The position numbers and the translations under genes were made by a program. The notes beneath the pieces were generated by a model that saw nothing but the letters and a program-made list of their open reading frames with translations, searched no databases and was not told where the DNA came from. This document shows, one piece after another, positions 1-11,998 of a stretch of 64,000 nucleotides of DNA. The DNA is from Nephrocerus scutellatus (Eukaryota; Arthropoda; Insecta; Diptera; Pipunculidae): NCBI GenBank assembly GCA_947095585.1, contig OX352762.1, forward strand, positions 94,214,249-94,278,248, read 5' to 3'. Positions within the stretch are counted from its first letter, which is position 1. Each line of letters begins with the position of its first letter.

Positions 1-1770
1 AGGCAGGGTTAATAACGGCATCCGTTGGATACGTTATTTCGTGGTTGGTCCGTTCGTCGATTACGGATCTCGGTGACCGATGTGAATGTCGTTGCAGAGA
101 ATAACTTCGTTGATGAAACGAGTCTATGATATCTTCTTCGCGTACCAAATCGGCTGATTGCAATTGTATGACATGCACTGATGGCTGCTGTTCTGTAGGA
201 TGATAAATGTCACAACCGATACCGTTATTAACTGGAAATAACTAATAGAAAACAATATGTCTTCTTCTTACCACTGATTGCTTCTGGGTAATTATCCGTA
301 AGTGCAAAATGTGGCGCAATTGACTTTTTGCACTTAAGAAATATCACAATTAAAATCCATCCTAGAATCAGGATCAAATAAACAAAGCCCAACATTTTCG
401 CGTTGTTCTTTGAATTAACGATGATCGACTTTATTCATAAGCATCTATATTGAAGGTATAGTTAACAAAGTTTAAATTCATGCTTTACAGTATTCACTGT
501 GGAAAAAAATCGATAGTGTCCCTACTCAGTCATCATACCCTACGCCTACGTAGTGGTCATTCGTCATTGGTCACTGGATTAAAGCGCCTAGAAACGCACG
601 TCTACTGCTATGGTGATTCATTTTTGACCAATACAAAAAGGTCGAAAATTAAATTGTCATTGATGATGGTATTAGTTTCGGAACTGTTGCAACCCTTTGA
701 TTTATTTGTATATCAAAAAACAATTTCATTAAAATTAAAGTCTTGAGATTGAGATTGTAAGGCACTGTTTCTGTTTTTGAGGTCACTTAAAATGTTTTTT
801 TGTTGCAAAAATGGTTGCCTGCCGGCAAACTTCAATTGTTCGAATGAATAACTAGCATAACACCATCACATAAACTCCCGTTGAAATATTTTCACTAAAG
901 CTGAGTGTATAGATTGCTGACCGAACCAAGCACAACTGAAATTGAAAACATCCTTGTTCTGACAACATCGCACGTCCGAACAACAAGAACGTTGCTTACG
1001 TATGTTGTACGAGTATTGTTTTTTGTAGCTACCTACACCAATAAACTATTGTTGGCTTTATTACCCAGTTTATAACGACCAGTAGGAAGCTATTCTGGTT
1101 GGACAAATCCGTGAAAAGTACAGATGAAGCGATTTCGCTACATCTCGTCTGTCCGTTAATTTAGTAAAAAATTTCTACAGAAATTTGATTTTGAAAGATC
1201 ATTTTTTAAGTTTGGGTGTACAACTAATTTAACAGGGTTTAATTACAAAGAATTAAATGTGGATTAGATGAGGGATTTTCAACCGTTTGTAGAACCACGT
1301 TTTGTTGGCAAAATTAATTGAGCAGCGCATATTATTAGAAAGTAAGAAAATTATATTTGTTTTTATACAACGAGTGTTGCAGGAGCATTTTTAACGAATA
1401 AACGGGCTCCTAGATAGTGTTGTTACGAACATATAAAAAGAAATCTTTTATCGCACTGTATGTATATTATAAGAATAATGTATTATAAGAATAGGCATTG
1501 CATTGAATTGTAATAGAATTAAGAAATCGTGGCATACAGTTATGCTGAGTAATATTTAGTTGTGTACACACACTGTATATAAAAGTAAAGTTATTTTTAG
1601 AACTTCTATCATATATGTTCTCGGAAGTACTTGCTATATGGTGTGTTTTGTAGCAATTTGCTAGAATGGTTTGGTATTTGCTAGATGTCTCTCTAGAACA
1701 GAACATTCGCGAAACTGTAGATTTGCTATAAATAGCACAAAGTTTTATCCCAGTTAGTTATTATTTGGAA
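1..1770. other. No recognisable gene or repeat
   Basis: I see no conserved protein motif, splice-consistent exon chain, RNA gene or repeat shared with the rest of the window. The open frames here are short and low in complexity. The stretch could be intergenic, intronic or UTR sequence of a gene outside the window. Confidence 0.5.
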
Positions 1771-1774
1771 GTGA

Positions 1775-1929
1775 AGTAGCTTTCTCAATTCGCCGTTCAG
1801 ATCCGGCATTAAATAGTCCCCTACATTTGTGTGCAAAAATATACGTGCCCAACACCAATAGTTTCGAGAAGCTTGACCTTTGACCGCAATAGTCTGTCGC
1901 GCCGAATATTATTATTATTATTATTATTA
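1775..1929 (+). mobile_element. tRNA-derived SINE, 3' half only
   Basis: This matches the body and 3' end of the SINE seen complete at 60188-60471: the CTCAATTCGCCGTTC segment, the AGATCCGGC segment, the GACCGCAAT...GTCTGTCGCG 3' motif, and then an (ATT)n tail. The tRNA-like head with A and B boxes is missing, so this is a 5'-truncated copy. Confidence 0.8.
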
Positions 1930-2489
1930 AAAAAGAGCTTCTGCCATTATGGTAAGAGTGTTAAAAATGTTTTTTCTATAAAGGAATACCTAAGCCCACA
2001 TGGCAGACACTGCTATCTAAAAGATCTATTGTATCTTAGTATACATCCTTGCCTATTGAAGGATAGTATATCCTTAGTGACAGAATTTCTCAACCCCGCT
2101 GATGTCGAGCATATTTCCTTTGAAAAATGCGTCTCCTTAACCAAAGTAGTGCTGGGCATTGCATTACCAGAGAATATGCTCGGATGACTCATCATTCACC
2201 GAGCAGAACCTACATTCTGTCTCTGAACTCACACCAATTTTGTTAAGGTGACACACCCCTAGCCATAATGACCTGTTAGAGAACTTACCAGCTTCCTAAT
2301 GCTATCCCTATTTATATTAAGGCTTTTCTTATAGGAAAAGGGCCTGATTAATTGTTTGGATTGCCTCAGCATGCGACCGTTATCCCAGTGGGCCGGACGA
2401 AGTTTGTGTTCCCAACAATTTATCAGTGCTGTGGCGGCGGCCCCTAAAAAACAAACTAATAAAAGAAAATGGAGGGAATGCGTAAAAAA

Positions 2490-2832
2490 ATTTGAAAAAA
2501 AAAATCGGGTACTTTTTTTTATAATATTTGTATGGGTGCCCCCCGACCAAGGGGCCCGATCACTTCCAAATTTTTACAGAAAGTGTTGTCCATCGGAGAT
2601 ACACATGCGCATAAAATTTAAAGAAAATCGGGTAAAAAAAATTTGTATGAGAGCCCCCCGACCCTCAGGCCCGAAGTGCCCCAAATTTTAACAGAAAGTA
2701 TTGTCATGGGAAATACACATGTGTGCCAAAATAAAATCGGACTTTAGGAAGTGTGTTAAAAATTGATCACAAGATTCTGCTTACCAGCCAGCCAGCGACG
2801 GGCACGCGAAGTTAATATAGAGAATTTAAAAA
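2490..2832 (+). mobile_element. Repeat-bearing element, right-end copy
   Basis: It contains two to three units of the ~120-bp family repeat: a GTATGGGWGCCCCCCGAC core, then AAATTTTTACA(A/G)AAAGTGTTG, TCCATCGGAGATACACATG and AAAATCGGGT. The usual right flank follows (TTTAGGAAGTG, TTAAAAATTGATCACAAGATT, GCACGCGAAGTTAATATAG), ending at the terminal 11-mer TAGAGAATTTA at 2818-2828. The left terminal 11-mer is absent, so it is truncated on that side. It does not encode a credible protein; open frames across it are by-products of the repeat. Confidence 0.75.
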
Positions 2833-3376
2833 TATCCGTTTTTACCAGTGCATTCAAAGTGCAGCAAAGAGGTCTGTCATCAGTAGTCAGATATTTTTAG
2901 TCTGAATGAGGTCGCTGTTGAATGTAGTTACTTTGTTGTACATTGTACATATTACCAGTTATGGGAAAGTCACTTTTACGAGCAGTCACTGTTTGAACTA
3001 ATACTTGGTAAAAATATAAATAATTAAGTATCTTTGGAAAACATGAGGTAACTCTTCAATTGAGTGGGCAGTGGCGTAACTAAAGGTTGAATCTCAATCT
3101 CATATAGCCGACCGAATTGACCCCCAAGAAATAATTTAGTGCTTTGAACAGGCACAGGCAGTCAGGCTAAAAAGACTTTTCGTTTGAGTGTCAAATCTCT
3201 GTTAAGGGTGTATCTGTTAAAGTGAACTAATACTGAAAGGGATGGTTGATTAGTTATCATAAAAAACGCGTGTGAAAGGTGGAGGTGGGTCTATTTTGAC
3301 CACCTGCGGTATACGTAGCGTTTTAGCAGTAACATTACGTCTACTGAGGCAAGGAGCACTATCCAGCAGAATGGAC

Positions 3377-4081
3377 ATGTTGATTCAAGTCAGTAATGGG
3401 ACGTATTCCATCAATTATGGGAGGTGATTAATCAAGAGTTTCAGGTTGTAACGACGAAAATTTTATTTAAAATTTTACATCCAATTTTCGTCTAACACCC
3501 ACTGTGCACGCACAAATAAGCCCAGCGTAACAACACAACACGTGCGTGCAAACAAGTACAGCAGGGCACACACGCAAGAAGAAAACATCACAAAAATCGC
3601 AAGAAGACCGAATCAGCATAGCAACTCAACCCATGCATGCAAGTGCGCCAAGCATAGCAACACAGCCAGCGCAGTATGCACCAAGTAACGGAGGTGAGAA
3701 AATGCCAAATGGAAAAAACCCAAGCGATCTGTTGATATGTTGATTCAAGTCAGTAATGGGACGTATTCCATCAATTATGGGAGGTGATTAATCAAGAGTT
3801 TCAGGTTGTAACGACGAAAATTTTACATCCAATTTTCGTCTAACACCCACTGTGCACGCACAAATAAACCCAGCGTAACAACACAACACGTGCGTGCAAA
3901 CAAGTACAGCAGGGCACACACGCAAGAAGAAAACATCACAAAAATCGCAAGAAGACCGAATCAGCATAGCAACTCAACCCATGCATGCAAGTGCGCCAAG
4001 CATAGCAACACAGCCAGCGCAGTATGCACCAAGTAACGGAGGGTAGAAAATGCCAAATGGAAAAAACCCAAGCGATCTGTT
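3377..4081. repeat. Tandem duplication, ~360-bp unit
   Basis: Two head-to-tail copies start at 3377 and 3737, each with ATGTTGATTCAAGTCAG, and end at GCGATCTGTT (3731 and about 4081). They are nearly identical; the second lacks about 12 bp in the AT-rich part after GACGAAAATTTTA. The duplication lies just upstream of the gypsy-type element and may be a tandemly repeated U3 or leader module of it. That link is inference, because no matching 3' LTR was found. Confidence 0.85.
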
Positions 4082-4830
4082 ACAAGAGAAAACCACCAAC
4101 AACACGAGAGAGATGAGAAAACTACAAAGATGCAAAGTCAACCAAGAGGCAAAGATTATAAAAGGATTAGCACATGAAGAATTGTTCTCTTTGGTCTGCA
4201 TCACTTCAACAGTGGGACACCAAAAACGGTAAGTGAACAGTGGAAAATTAAAACGCCTCGTAGAGATATCAGCAGCATCGGCTACTACCGCATATTAGCA
4301 CGAAAGTATTTACCGCAAGCGAGACACCCGAACAACATATTCTGCACGAAAATTACCCACGAAGCCAAAGACGGAGGAATTTTAAGGGCGTGGTACAGGA
4401 CAATTAACGTTGGTTGGTTGGCTGTAATCAGGTGAACCAAATTCCCCAGTGAATAGTTTAGAATCCCCTTTTCTATGTCTCGAGACTCTGGCGGGCCTTA
4501 TAGGACTCCATCTCGAGACTCTGAAAACCTCGATAGGGAGAGATTCCCCTTGCTAGATAGAAACCCTTCGAACTCAGGACTCTGGCGGGCCTTATAGGAC
4601 TCCATCTTGAGTTTCGATTTCTCGTAGGGCCGAGTTTTCCCATTTAGTAGAAAGTGAACAGTGAAAGATCTGCTTCTCTCTATTAAATCAAGTTTCAGTC
4701 GAAACAAAATAAATCAAATCAAAAGGAAATCAATTTAATCATTATAATATAAATATTTAAACAAATTTCACGGAGTCAATAAAGAAATAATTTTTGTAAC
4801 GAAAACAACGCCTTATTAGTTAATAGGCAA
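4082..4830 (+). mobile_element. Putative LTR/leader of gypsy-type element
   Basis: No protein is encoded here. It holds two copies of an ACTCTGGCGGGCCTTATAGG-type segment (about 4487 and 4578), an AATAAAG signal near 4781, and a change in composition at about 4826 before the gag leader. The position directly upstream of gag suggests U3/R/U5 and leader sequence. The LTR boundaries are not proven: no second copy lies downstream of 7850, so either the 3' LTR is lost or this is not LTR sequence. Confidence 0.35.
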
Positions 4831-5045
4831 ACGACCCTGGACGCCGGCGAGCGTACCCCGGCATTTACCTCGTTACTTACCTCGCCCGAGCAGGGACTCC
4901 GTTAAAGGAAAAAAAACCCAAGTCAAGTTTTACAAAAACAAAATAACATATAACTTAATAATAGGCAGTATAATCAGAAAAAGTAATCTAAATCGACGGC
5001 AGAGAGTGTAAAACTTGAGGAAAATCTAGCAAAGATTACCCCAAA

Positions 5046-5841
5046 ATGGTAAAAACAAGCTGGGTCTACGAGCTGAAAAAGAGAGAACTAGAGGTACGTT
5101 GCGCGCGAACTCCTGCGCCGATCCCACCTATAACGGGACCAGCGTGCTTAGAAGCACCAACGCCATCCAGGGAGAATCAAAAAGTTGTTTCAAATGAACG
5201 TACATCCCAATACCCTGCACTCATCGACCAAGTGGTCAGTAAAGTACGACGGCGAAAAGGAACCGCTGGCATTTGTTGAACGCGTGGAGGAGCTGGCTGA
5301 TGTTTATAATCTGGACAAGGACTTCTTGCCTCGAACAATGCCTGAGTTGTTACGCGATCGTGCGCTGGCTTGGTACAGGAACAACAACCGACAGTGGCAG
5401 CGATGGAGCGATTTCAAAAGGGACTTTATGAAATTCTTTCTCCCGAACCGTTATTTAGAACGATTGGAAGATGACATCCGACAACGGCACCAAAAACCTC
5501 GCGAGTGTTTCAAAGACTTCGTCCTCGCCCTCCAAACACTGATGCGCCACGCCAACTACACCGATGAACAACGGCTAGATCGCATATTCGAGAATGCCCT
5601 GCAGGAGTACCAACTATACATACGCCGTAGAGATTTCCATCACCTGGAGGAGCTGATAGAAATGGCCGAGGACTTCGAGAGGATTCGGGGAAACAAAGAC
5701 CCAGTTGCGGCCACACACAGACGCAGCCCACAGCCGATACACTTTGGAATTACACCGGACGCCGAGTTTCTCACTGACCCACGAACAGCATGCCGACGAT
5801 GTGGCCAACAGGGAATGTGGCCGGAGGAATGTTCGCACTAA
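5046..5841 (+). pseudogene. Gypsy-type Gag, frameshifted
   Basis: Gag-like protein of the retrotransposon. An N-terminal part from the ATG at 5046 (MVKTSWVYELKKREL) runs into a second frame near 5185-5230, so one frameshift splits the gene. The second part has the helical retrotransposon-gag core: YDGEKEPLAFVERVEEL, a WYRNNN...W..F...F...F track, and YTDEQRLDRIFENAL. It ends in a zinc-knuckle-like CRRCGQQGMWPEEC in which the expected His is Met, so zinc binding is probably impaired. The frame stops soon after the knuckle, and protease sequence is missing. Gag would form the particle and bind element RNA. Confidence 0.85.
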
Positions 5842-5944
5842 AGACTGTTGCAGGTTAAACGCGGCAAGAGGGGACCGGAACGAGCGGGGCACATCCGGAC
5901 CTTGGACACCAATGCCTCGAAGACAGTAGGATTTCTCAAGCCCC

Positions 5945-7012
5945 GTTAAACAATGGTATTTTCCCAAGAATCCAGCAATGCAGGAAATAATCAACGCGGA
6001 AGTCGACGAACTATTGAATAAAGGATGTATTGAGCCATCGCACAGCCCTTACAGCGCCCCTATTGTGCTAGTACGAAAGAAGATAGGAAAGTGGAGGCTT
6101 TGCATCGACTACCGACAGCTTAATTCCAAGTCTGTATCAGATGCATACCCGCTACCCAGAATCAACCACATCCTAGACAAGCTGAGGAATGCAAAATATA
6201 TCAGCAGTCTGGACCTAAAAAATGGTTACTGGCAAATCCCGATGCACGAAGAAAGCAAACAGTTCACAGCGTTCACAGTCCCGGGTCGTGGATTATTTCA
6301 GTGGCAGGTTATGCCATTTGGCCTACACTCAGCGCCCGCCACCTTTCAACGAGCGCTAGATCAGGTAATTGGCTCCGAGATGGAACCCCACGTATTTGCC
6401 TATTTGGACGATATCATCGTGGTTGGAAATACGTTAGAGCACCACATGCAGAATCTGAAGGAAGTCTTCCGGCGATTGCGAGCAGCAAACCTCAAGATTA
6501 ATCTAGAAAAGTGTGAGTTCTTTAAAAAAGAGCTTAAATACCTCGGACACGTCGTTAGCGAAGAAGGAATTCACATGGACCCGGAGAAAGTAGCCGCTAT
6601 ACGGGAACTGCAACCACCAAAGAATGTTCGGGAGCTGCGCCGCTGCTTGGGAATCGCTTCGTGGTACAGGCGTTTCGTACCAGAATTTTCCAATGTCGTC
6701 CACCCACTCACACGTCTGCTCAAGAAGGGAAAACATTGGAAGTGGACGGAACAAGAGCAAGAGGCTTTCGAGAAACTCAAATTGAGGCTCACAGAGGCAC
6801 CTGTACTGGCATGCCCAGACTTTACCCAAAAGTTCACTCTACAAACTGACGCCAGCGATTATGGTTTGGGTGCGGTACTTACGCAAGAGGTAAATGGCCA
6901 CGAAAAAGTGATCGCCTATGCCAGCCGTCACCTGAATAAAGCCGAAATCAACTACTCCCAAACAGAGAAGGAATGCCTAGCGATCGTGTGGGGGATCAGG
7001 AAAATGTCGCGA
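5945..7012 (+). pseudogene. Gypsy reverse transcriptase and partial RNase H
   Basis: Reverse transcriptase of Ty3/gypsy type. Motifs in order are the entry segment ending NKGCIEPSHSPYSAPIVLV, RLCIDYRQLN, SSLDLKNGYWQIPM, the GLFQWQVMPFGLHSAPATFQ segment and the catalytic YLDDIIV. The connection domain (FLGIASWYRRF type, here LGIASWYRRFVPEFS) and the start of RNase H (LQTDASDYGLGAVL, IAYASRHLN, EKECLAIVWGI) follow. The polymerase active site is intact. The frame then leaves homology abruptly after VWGIRKM at about 7010, so the C-terminal half of RNase H is deleted. The start is an open frame without an obvious ATG, as expected for a pol region cut from a polyprotein. Confidence 0.93.
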
Positions 7013-7112
7013 CAACCCCTAGAAGTATTCGCCAGGGTGGCCGATACTCCGTCCGAACGACAAGTTCTCCAAATGGACAGAGCTGATACCACTACGCACA
7101 GCCATAGCAGAA

Positions 7113-7850
7113 GGAGTGCAAAAGGCATTCAGGGAACGTACTCTGGCACGATTTGGCATACCTAAGGTTCTTATTACCGATAATGGAACCCAATTCACAG
7201 CTCGAGGTTTCCAGAGATTTATGCGCGAGATGGGAACTCGACAGCAATTTAATGCACCCTGCACGCCGCAAGAGAACCCAACAGAAAGGACCAACCGGAC
7301 AGTCAAAATGATCATTGCACAACTCCTGGGTGCCGACCAACGGCTTTGGGATGAGAAGCTTTCAGAAATAATACTGGCGATAAACACTGCGAAGTCTGAA
7401 ACAACCGGATTCAGCCCAGCATTCTTGTCACAAGGACGCGAGCCACGGCTCCCAAAAACCTTATACGACGAAGTAACCCCCGCTACAGTAACGATGGAAG
7501 CGACAGAGACACCGGAAAACAAGGCTTCACGCCTACGAGAGGTGTTCCAAATTGTGCGGCATAATATGGAGCGGGCAGCACAAGACCAGGCAAGACATTA
7601 TAACTTGCGAAGGCGTCCCTGGGCCCCATCGATAGGACAAATGGTCTGGGTGAGACAACATCATTTGTCCAAAGCAAGCGAGAACTTTAACGCGAAACTG
7701 GCACCAAAGTATGAAGGACCATACCGCATGGAATCCTTCAAATCACCAGTAATCCTAGTGCTAACCAAGGAAGGAGGGAGAAAGGAGCGAACCCCGGCAT
7801 TTACCTCGTTACAAGGTAAACGTTTGAATTTAGCCGTTCGGGTAGTATGA
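7113..7850 (+). pseudogene. Gypsy integrase, C-terminal two thirds
   Basis: Integrase of the same element. It begins inside the catalytic core: FGIPKVLITDNGTQF carries the second Asp of the DDE triad, and the segment APCTPQENPTERTNR carries the Glu. The HHCC zinc finger and the first Asp are missing because of the deletion before 7113. Downstream are the usual C-terminal features: LREVFQIVRHNMERAAQDQARHYN, RRRPWAPSIGQMVWVR and KYEGPYRM. The last ~20 codons after VLVLTKEGG do not look like the usual integrase tail and overlap the 28-bp segment shared with the leader, so the true end may have been replaced. Confidence 0.88.
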
Positions 7851-9358
7851 GAAGACCAATGAAATGATTCCCCATTACTCTGGCCCATACATTTATACCG
7901 AAATAGAAAGAATTTCGGTAATGGTTTAAATGATATGATCCCATACGATATTCTCGTAATTAGCCAAGAAATCACCCCTTTAAGTAGTTGTCATCATAAC
8001 AGATACACTCTGTATATCAAATATATGTATAATGGAATAAGAAATAGAAGGAAGAAGGCTGCAGAATTGTATTCAAACTAGATGACCTGTGCCGGCTTCG
8101 TTCGTTACATCATATCAAATGAAGAAGGAGATAATAAAATAATAAATGACCGAAAGATTCGAGATAGCATGCGGAAAATTTTAGATTCAGATTCAAACAG
8201 TCGAAACTTTTGGTCGTTTGCTGCTCTGGTTAAAAGAAACTTTGCGGAAAAGACTTCTTCTGTTCCTTCTTTATTCCATAATGGTTTTCTTCGCATTTTG
8301 CTTGTGCGTCAACCCTTCCATTATCTAACCAAAGGAAGGGTTGTCGATTGATTGATTGTTGTCTTCATCTTGTACGTCTTGAATTCGTGGCATAATGAAA
8401 GGTTCAATTTCTGTACTGTCGTCGTCAAACTCGGGTACTTCTAACAGTTCATTAAACTGTTTTTGGAATAGCGGGTCTTTAACTGATTCGCATGGGCTTC
8501 AATGATTCGCTCTCATGAAGTAATTTCGACTGCGATGTTGTAATTCACTCTACCAAAGTCCACCAATTCTTCCGAATGTAGGCCCAGGTATGTCTACAAT
8601 ATATTTCCGTCAACGGGTTGTTCCCAAAATTCTTAAGAACTTGACCCCAATAAAGCAACTGGACCCGACGGTATTCCACCATTATTATTGAAAAGATGTC
8701 ATCATACTTTGGCAAAAACGCTTAGCAAATTGTTTCTTCTCTCAATGAAGACAGGTGTTTTTCCGTCAATTTGGAAATAGCTAATATTCAACCCGTCCCG
8801 AAAAAAGGTGATAAATCTGCACCTACTAACTACCGCCCTATTGCTCTGTTGTCGGTTTCATCAAAGGTAATGGAATCTATCATTAATTTCAAACTAATGA
8901 GCTATCAGGATTCGAATGCTCTTTTATCCGATGTACAGTATGGATTTCGAAAAAATCGATCTTCAGGTGAACTTATATCGTGCATGAATGGGAGCAAAGC
9001 ATTGAAAATCTAGGCGAATCAAGCGTTGTGTCCTTGGATATTTCCAAGGGTTTTTGATAGAGTATGGCATGTTTGTCTTATTAATTAGATTCGTGCGCTC
9101 AACTTACACACCTCTCTCATTACATGGCTTGCGGATTATTTATGGAAACGCAAAATAAAAGTTGTATTGAATGGTTTTTCCTCAACTTCGCCTGGGATCA
9201 ATTTTTTTTTTCAGTTTTTATTAATTACAACTGAGACTGTGCTCATCTAGCAATTTATATTTCAAATTTTTACAAATTTACATTTCTATATACACTTCTA
9301 ATTATACAATTTCAATGGTTAGTCCCATAATTAATTAAACCTATTTAAAATACTGATT

Positions 9359-11998
9359 TTAATTTGGTATATTTACTAGGTCAAGTGGCCTCGTTCTTTG
9401 GAGTCTTCTTTCAACGACAGGGTTATCTATCATTTGGCGAATATAGGGGTTTCCGTGTTCCTGGAGCCTTATTTCGTGTTTGGCGGCATGCTTTTTTATT
9501 TCACCTTTGATGTATTCCATCTGTGGGTCCCTGTGAAGGTCTTCATTTCTGGTGTACCACGGAGCATTTACGATGCTACGAAGAACCTTGTTTTGAAACG
9601 TCTGTATCATTTTGGCGTTTGTTTGCTTAGTACATCCCCAGAGTTGAATACCGTAGGTCCATATCGGCTTCAGTATTTGTCGATATAGCAGTAGCTTGTT
9701 GTGAATTGTAAGCTCAGAGCATCTACCTATGAGCCAATACATTTCTCTGAACTTAATGTTGAGTTCTTCTTTTTTCTTTTTGACATGCTCTCTCCACTTG
9801 AGCTTGGCATCGAGGGTCATGCCGAGATATTTAGCTTTGTTTGCATATGGCACCGGTCGTGAGTTAATTTCTATCGGTAGATGGGAAAGCCTTTTGATAT
9901 GTAAAGTTAATATGCGTGGATTTCGTCTCATTAAGTTTGATTCTCCAGCGCTTAGTCCAGTTACAAACCGCATTGGTAATCTTCATAATTGACATGATTG
10001 CTGTGTCATCTGCAAAAGTGGCTATGGTTCCTTCATTTGTTGTTGGAATATCCCTTGTATATAATAAATACAGGATAGGTCCTAAGACACTCCCCTGCGG
10101 GACACCGGCAGAGATTTTCTTTAGTTCGGAGTATTCATCTTCATATTTCACTCGAAAATGTCTATTGGATAAATAAGATCTTAGTATGTCATAGAATTGC
10201 CTCGGCAGATCTCTATGCAGCTTGAATTCCAGTCTACTATGCCAAACTTTATCGAATGCTTGTGCAACGTCCAGAAATATGCTGGAGCATACTTTTTTAC
10301 GTTTTAGCGTTTTTTCAATAATGTTGGTGATTCTATGCACCTGTTCAATTGTGGAGTGCTTTTCTCTGAATCCAAATTGATGTGGAGGAATTAGTTGTCG
10401 TTCCTCAATTTTTGGTTTAAGTCTTTTTCATAATAATTTTTGAAAAAGTTTTGACATAATTGGCAGCAGTGAAATTGGCCTGTATGATTTTTTATCGTTA
10501 TGTGGTTTATCAGGTTTTGCTATCATGACTACTTCTGCTACTTTCCATTGCCAAGGAACATATTTTAACCGAAAGCTTGCATTGATTATGTGTAAAAGCT
10601 TACAAAATCCTTTATCTGGTAGGGCCTTAATTATTTGTCAAGTAATCAAGTCATACCCTGGGGCTTTTTTAACATTCATGTTGCTTTTTACTTCTTCTTT
10701 TAATTCTTTGAGAGTAACTAGGCGTATATCAAAATCATCAACCTTGTGGATTTGCATTATATTTTCATTGGCCGTTGGAAGGTATCCTCGAGATACTCCG
10801 CAAACAGATCAGCCTTCTCTTTAGGACCTCTTGCCCAGGTTCCATCTTCCTTTTTAAGTGGAGGCACTTGCATTTTGAGTCTTTTGAGTCCCTTCGTCGC
10901 CTTCCACAGCGAATAATCAGAATTTTTTTCATCGGTTAAGCTAACTTGATATCTGTTGATTGATGCATTTTTAACTTCTTTAAGAAGAGATTTGAGACTG
11001 TTACCTAAATTGTTAAGAATTGTTTTGTTCTCCGGTGTTCTTGTTATTTGCCAGGTTTTACGTGCCCGTCGTTTTTCTCTTACCAACTCTCTAACTTCCA
11101 TTGGGTAGGATATGTTAAGCTTCTTCTTATTTTGTATAATGGGGGTACTTGCCAAAGCAGCATAATGAATTGTTTCATTGAGTTGTTCTAATTCATCTTT
11201 CAACTGGTGAGAATTTCTTATCGGTACCTGAAGATTGATTTTTCCCTCCATTACTTCACGAAAGAGATCCCAGTTGGTTTTTGAATTTGTTAATCTGGGT
11301 GCACTCTCCCTTTGAATTACCGTTTCACTGACTGTCATAATAACCGGGGAATGATCCGATACTAGAGAATTACTGTCTTCAATGTGAATGTAGTTCTGGG
11401 ATATACTTCTTGCTGCATAAAAGTCTATTAGGTCTGGTATCTTCGTTTCGTCACTGGGCCAGTATGTTGGGGAACCACCAGAGTAAAATTCACATTTTGA
11501 TGTCTGCCCTGCTTGAAGCAACTCTTTACCCTTTGACGTCGTAAGTCTAGATCCCCAATAGGTGTTTTTCGCATTAAAGTCACCTCCAATAATAAAATCA
11601 CGTCCAAGCGATTTAAATAGTTTAAGGTAGTCTTCTCTTTTCAAGTTATGCCGGGGAGGGCAATATATTGCAGAGACAGTAAGCTGTCTGTGTTTAATTT
11701 GAATCCTTACAGTAATGACTTGCATTGTTTCTTCTTCGATATTCGATTCTAAATGGTGTTTAATATTTTCTTTTATTAGCAATGCCGAACCACCTCTTGC
11801 TCTTTCCGCTGGATGAATGGAGTGATATAAGTTATAACCCTGTATTTTAACAAACGAAGATTTAACTAAATGGCTTTCAGATATTAAGAAAATGTCGATT
11901 TTTTCTGAATTTAAAAATATTTCTATTTCTGGAATATGTTGCATAATCCCATTCGCATTCCAGGTTGCTATTTTGAAAGTTGTGTTCTTACTTAACAT
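9359..11998 (-). pseudogene. Jockey-clade ORF2 (endonuclease + reverse transcriptase)
   Basis: The endonuclease domain is intact at the start: FKIATWNANGI, DIFLISESHL, FIIGGDFNAKNTYWGS and SDHSPVIM. The frame breaks near 10757. RT motifs continue in other frames: KKAPGYDLI, SYRPISLLPIMSKL, FGFREKHSTIEQ, FLDVAQAFDKVWH, AGVPQGSVLGPILYLLY and the catalytic FADDTAI (about 10000). The C-terminal thumb region (KAKYLGMTLDAKLKWREHV) and the zinc-free tail end at 9359. A short segment after FADDTAIMSIM is deleted. Several frame changes make the protein non-functional, although the catalytic FADD is preserved. Confidence 0.92.

Larger units (their letters stand above)
4831..7850 (+). mobile_element. 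Ty3/gypsy retrotransposon, internally deleted
   Basis: The order gag, reverse transcriptase, RNase H, integrase on the plus strand defines a Ty3/gypsy element. Two internal deletions are visible. Protease is absent: only about 100 bp lie between the gag zinc knuckle and the start of the RT. The end of RNase H plus the integrase N-terminus and its first catalytic Asp are also absent, at a junction near 7010-7115. There is no env-like frame. A 28-bp segment of the leader (4849-4876) recurs at 7785-7812 with one mismatch, within or next to the end of pol. No 3' LTR is detectable. The element cannot be autonomous. Confidence 0.9.

Noticed and set aside
480..746. 88-residue plus-strand frame
   Set aside because: No motif, poor composition and no splice or family context.
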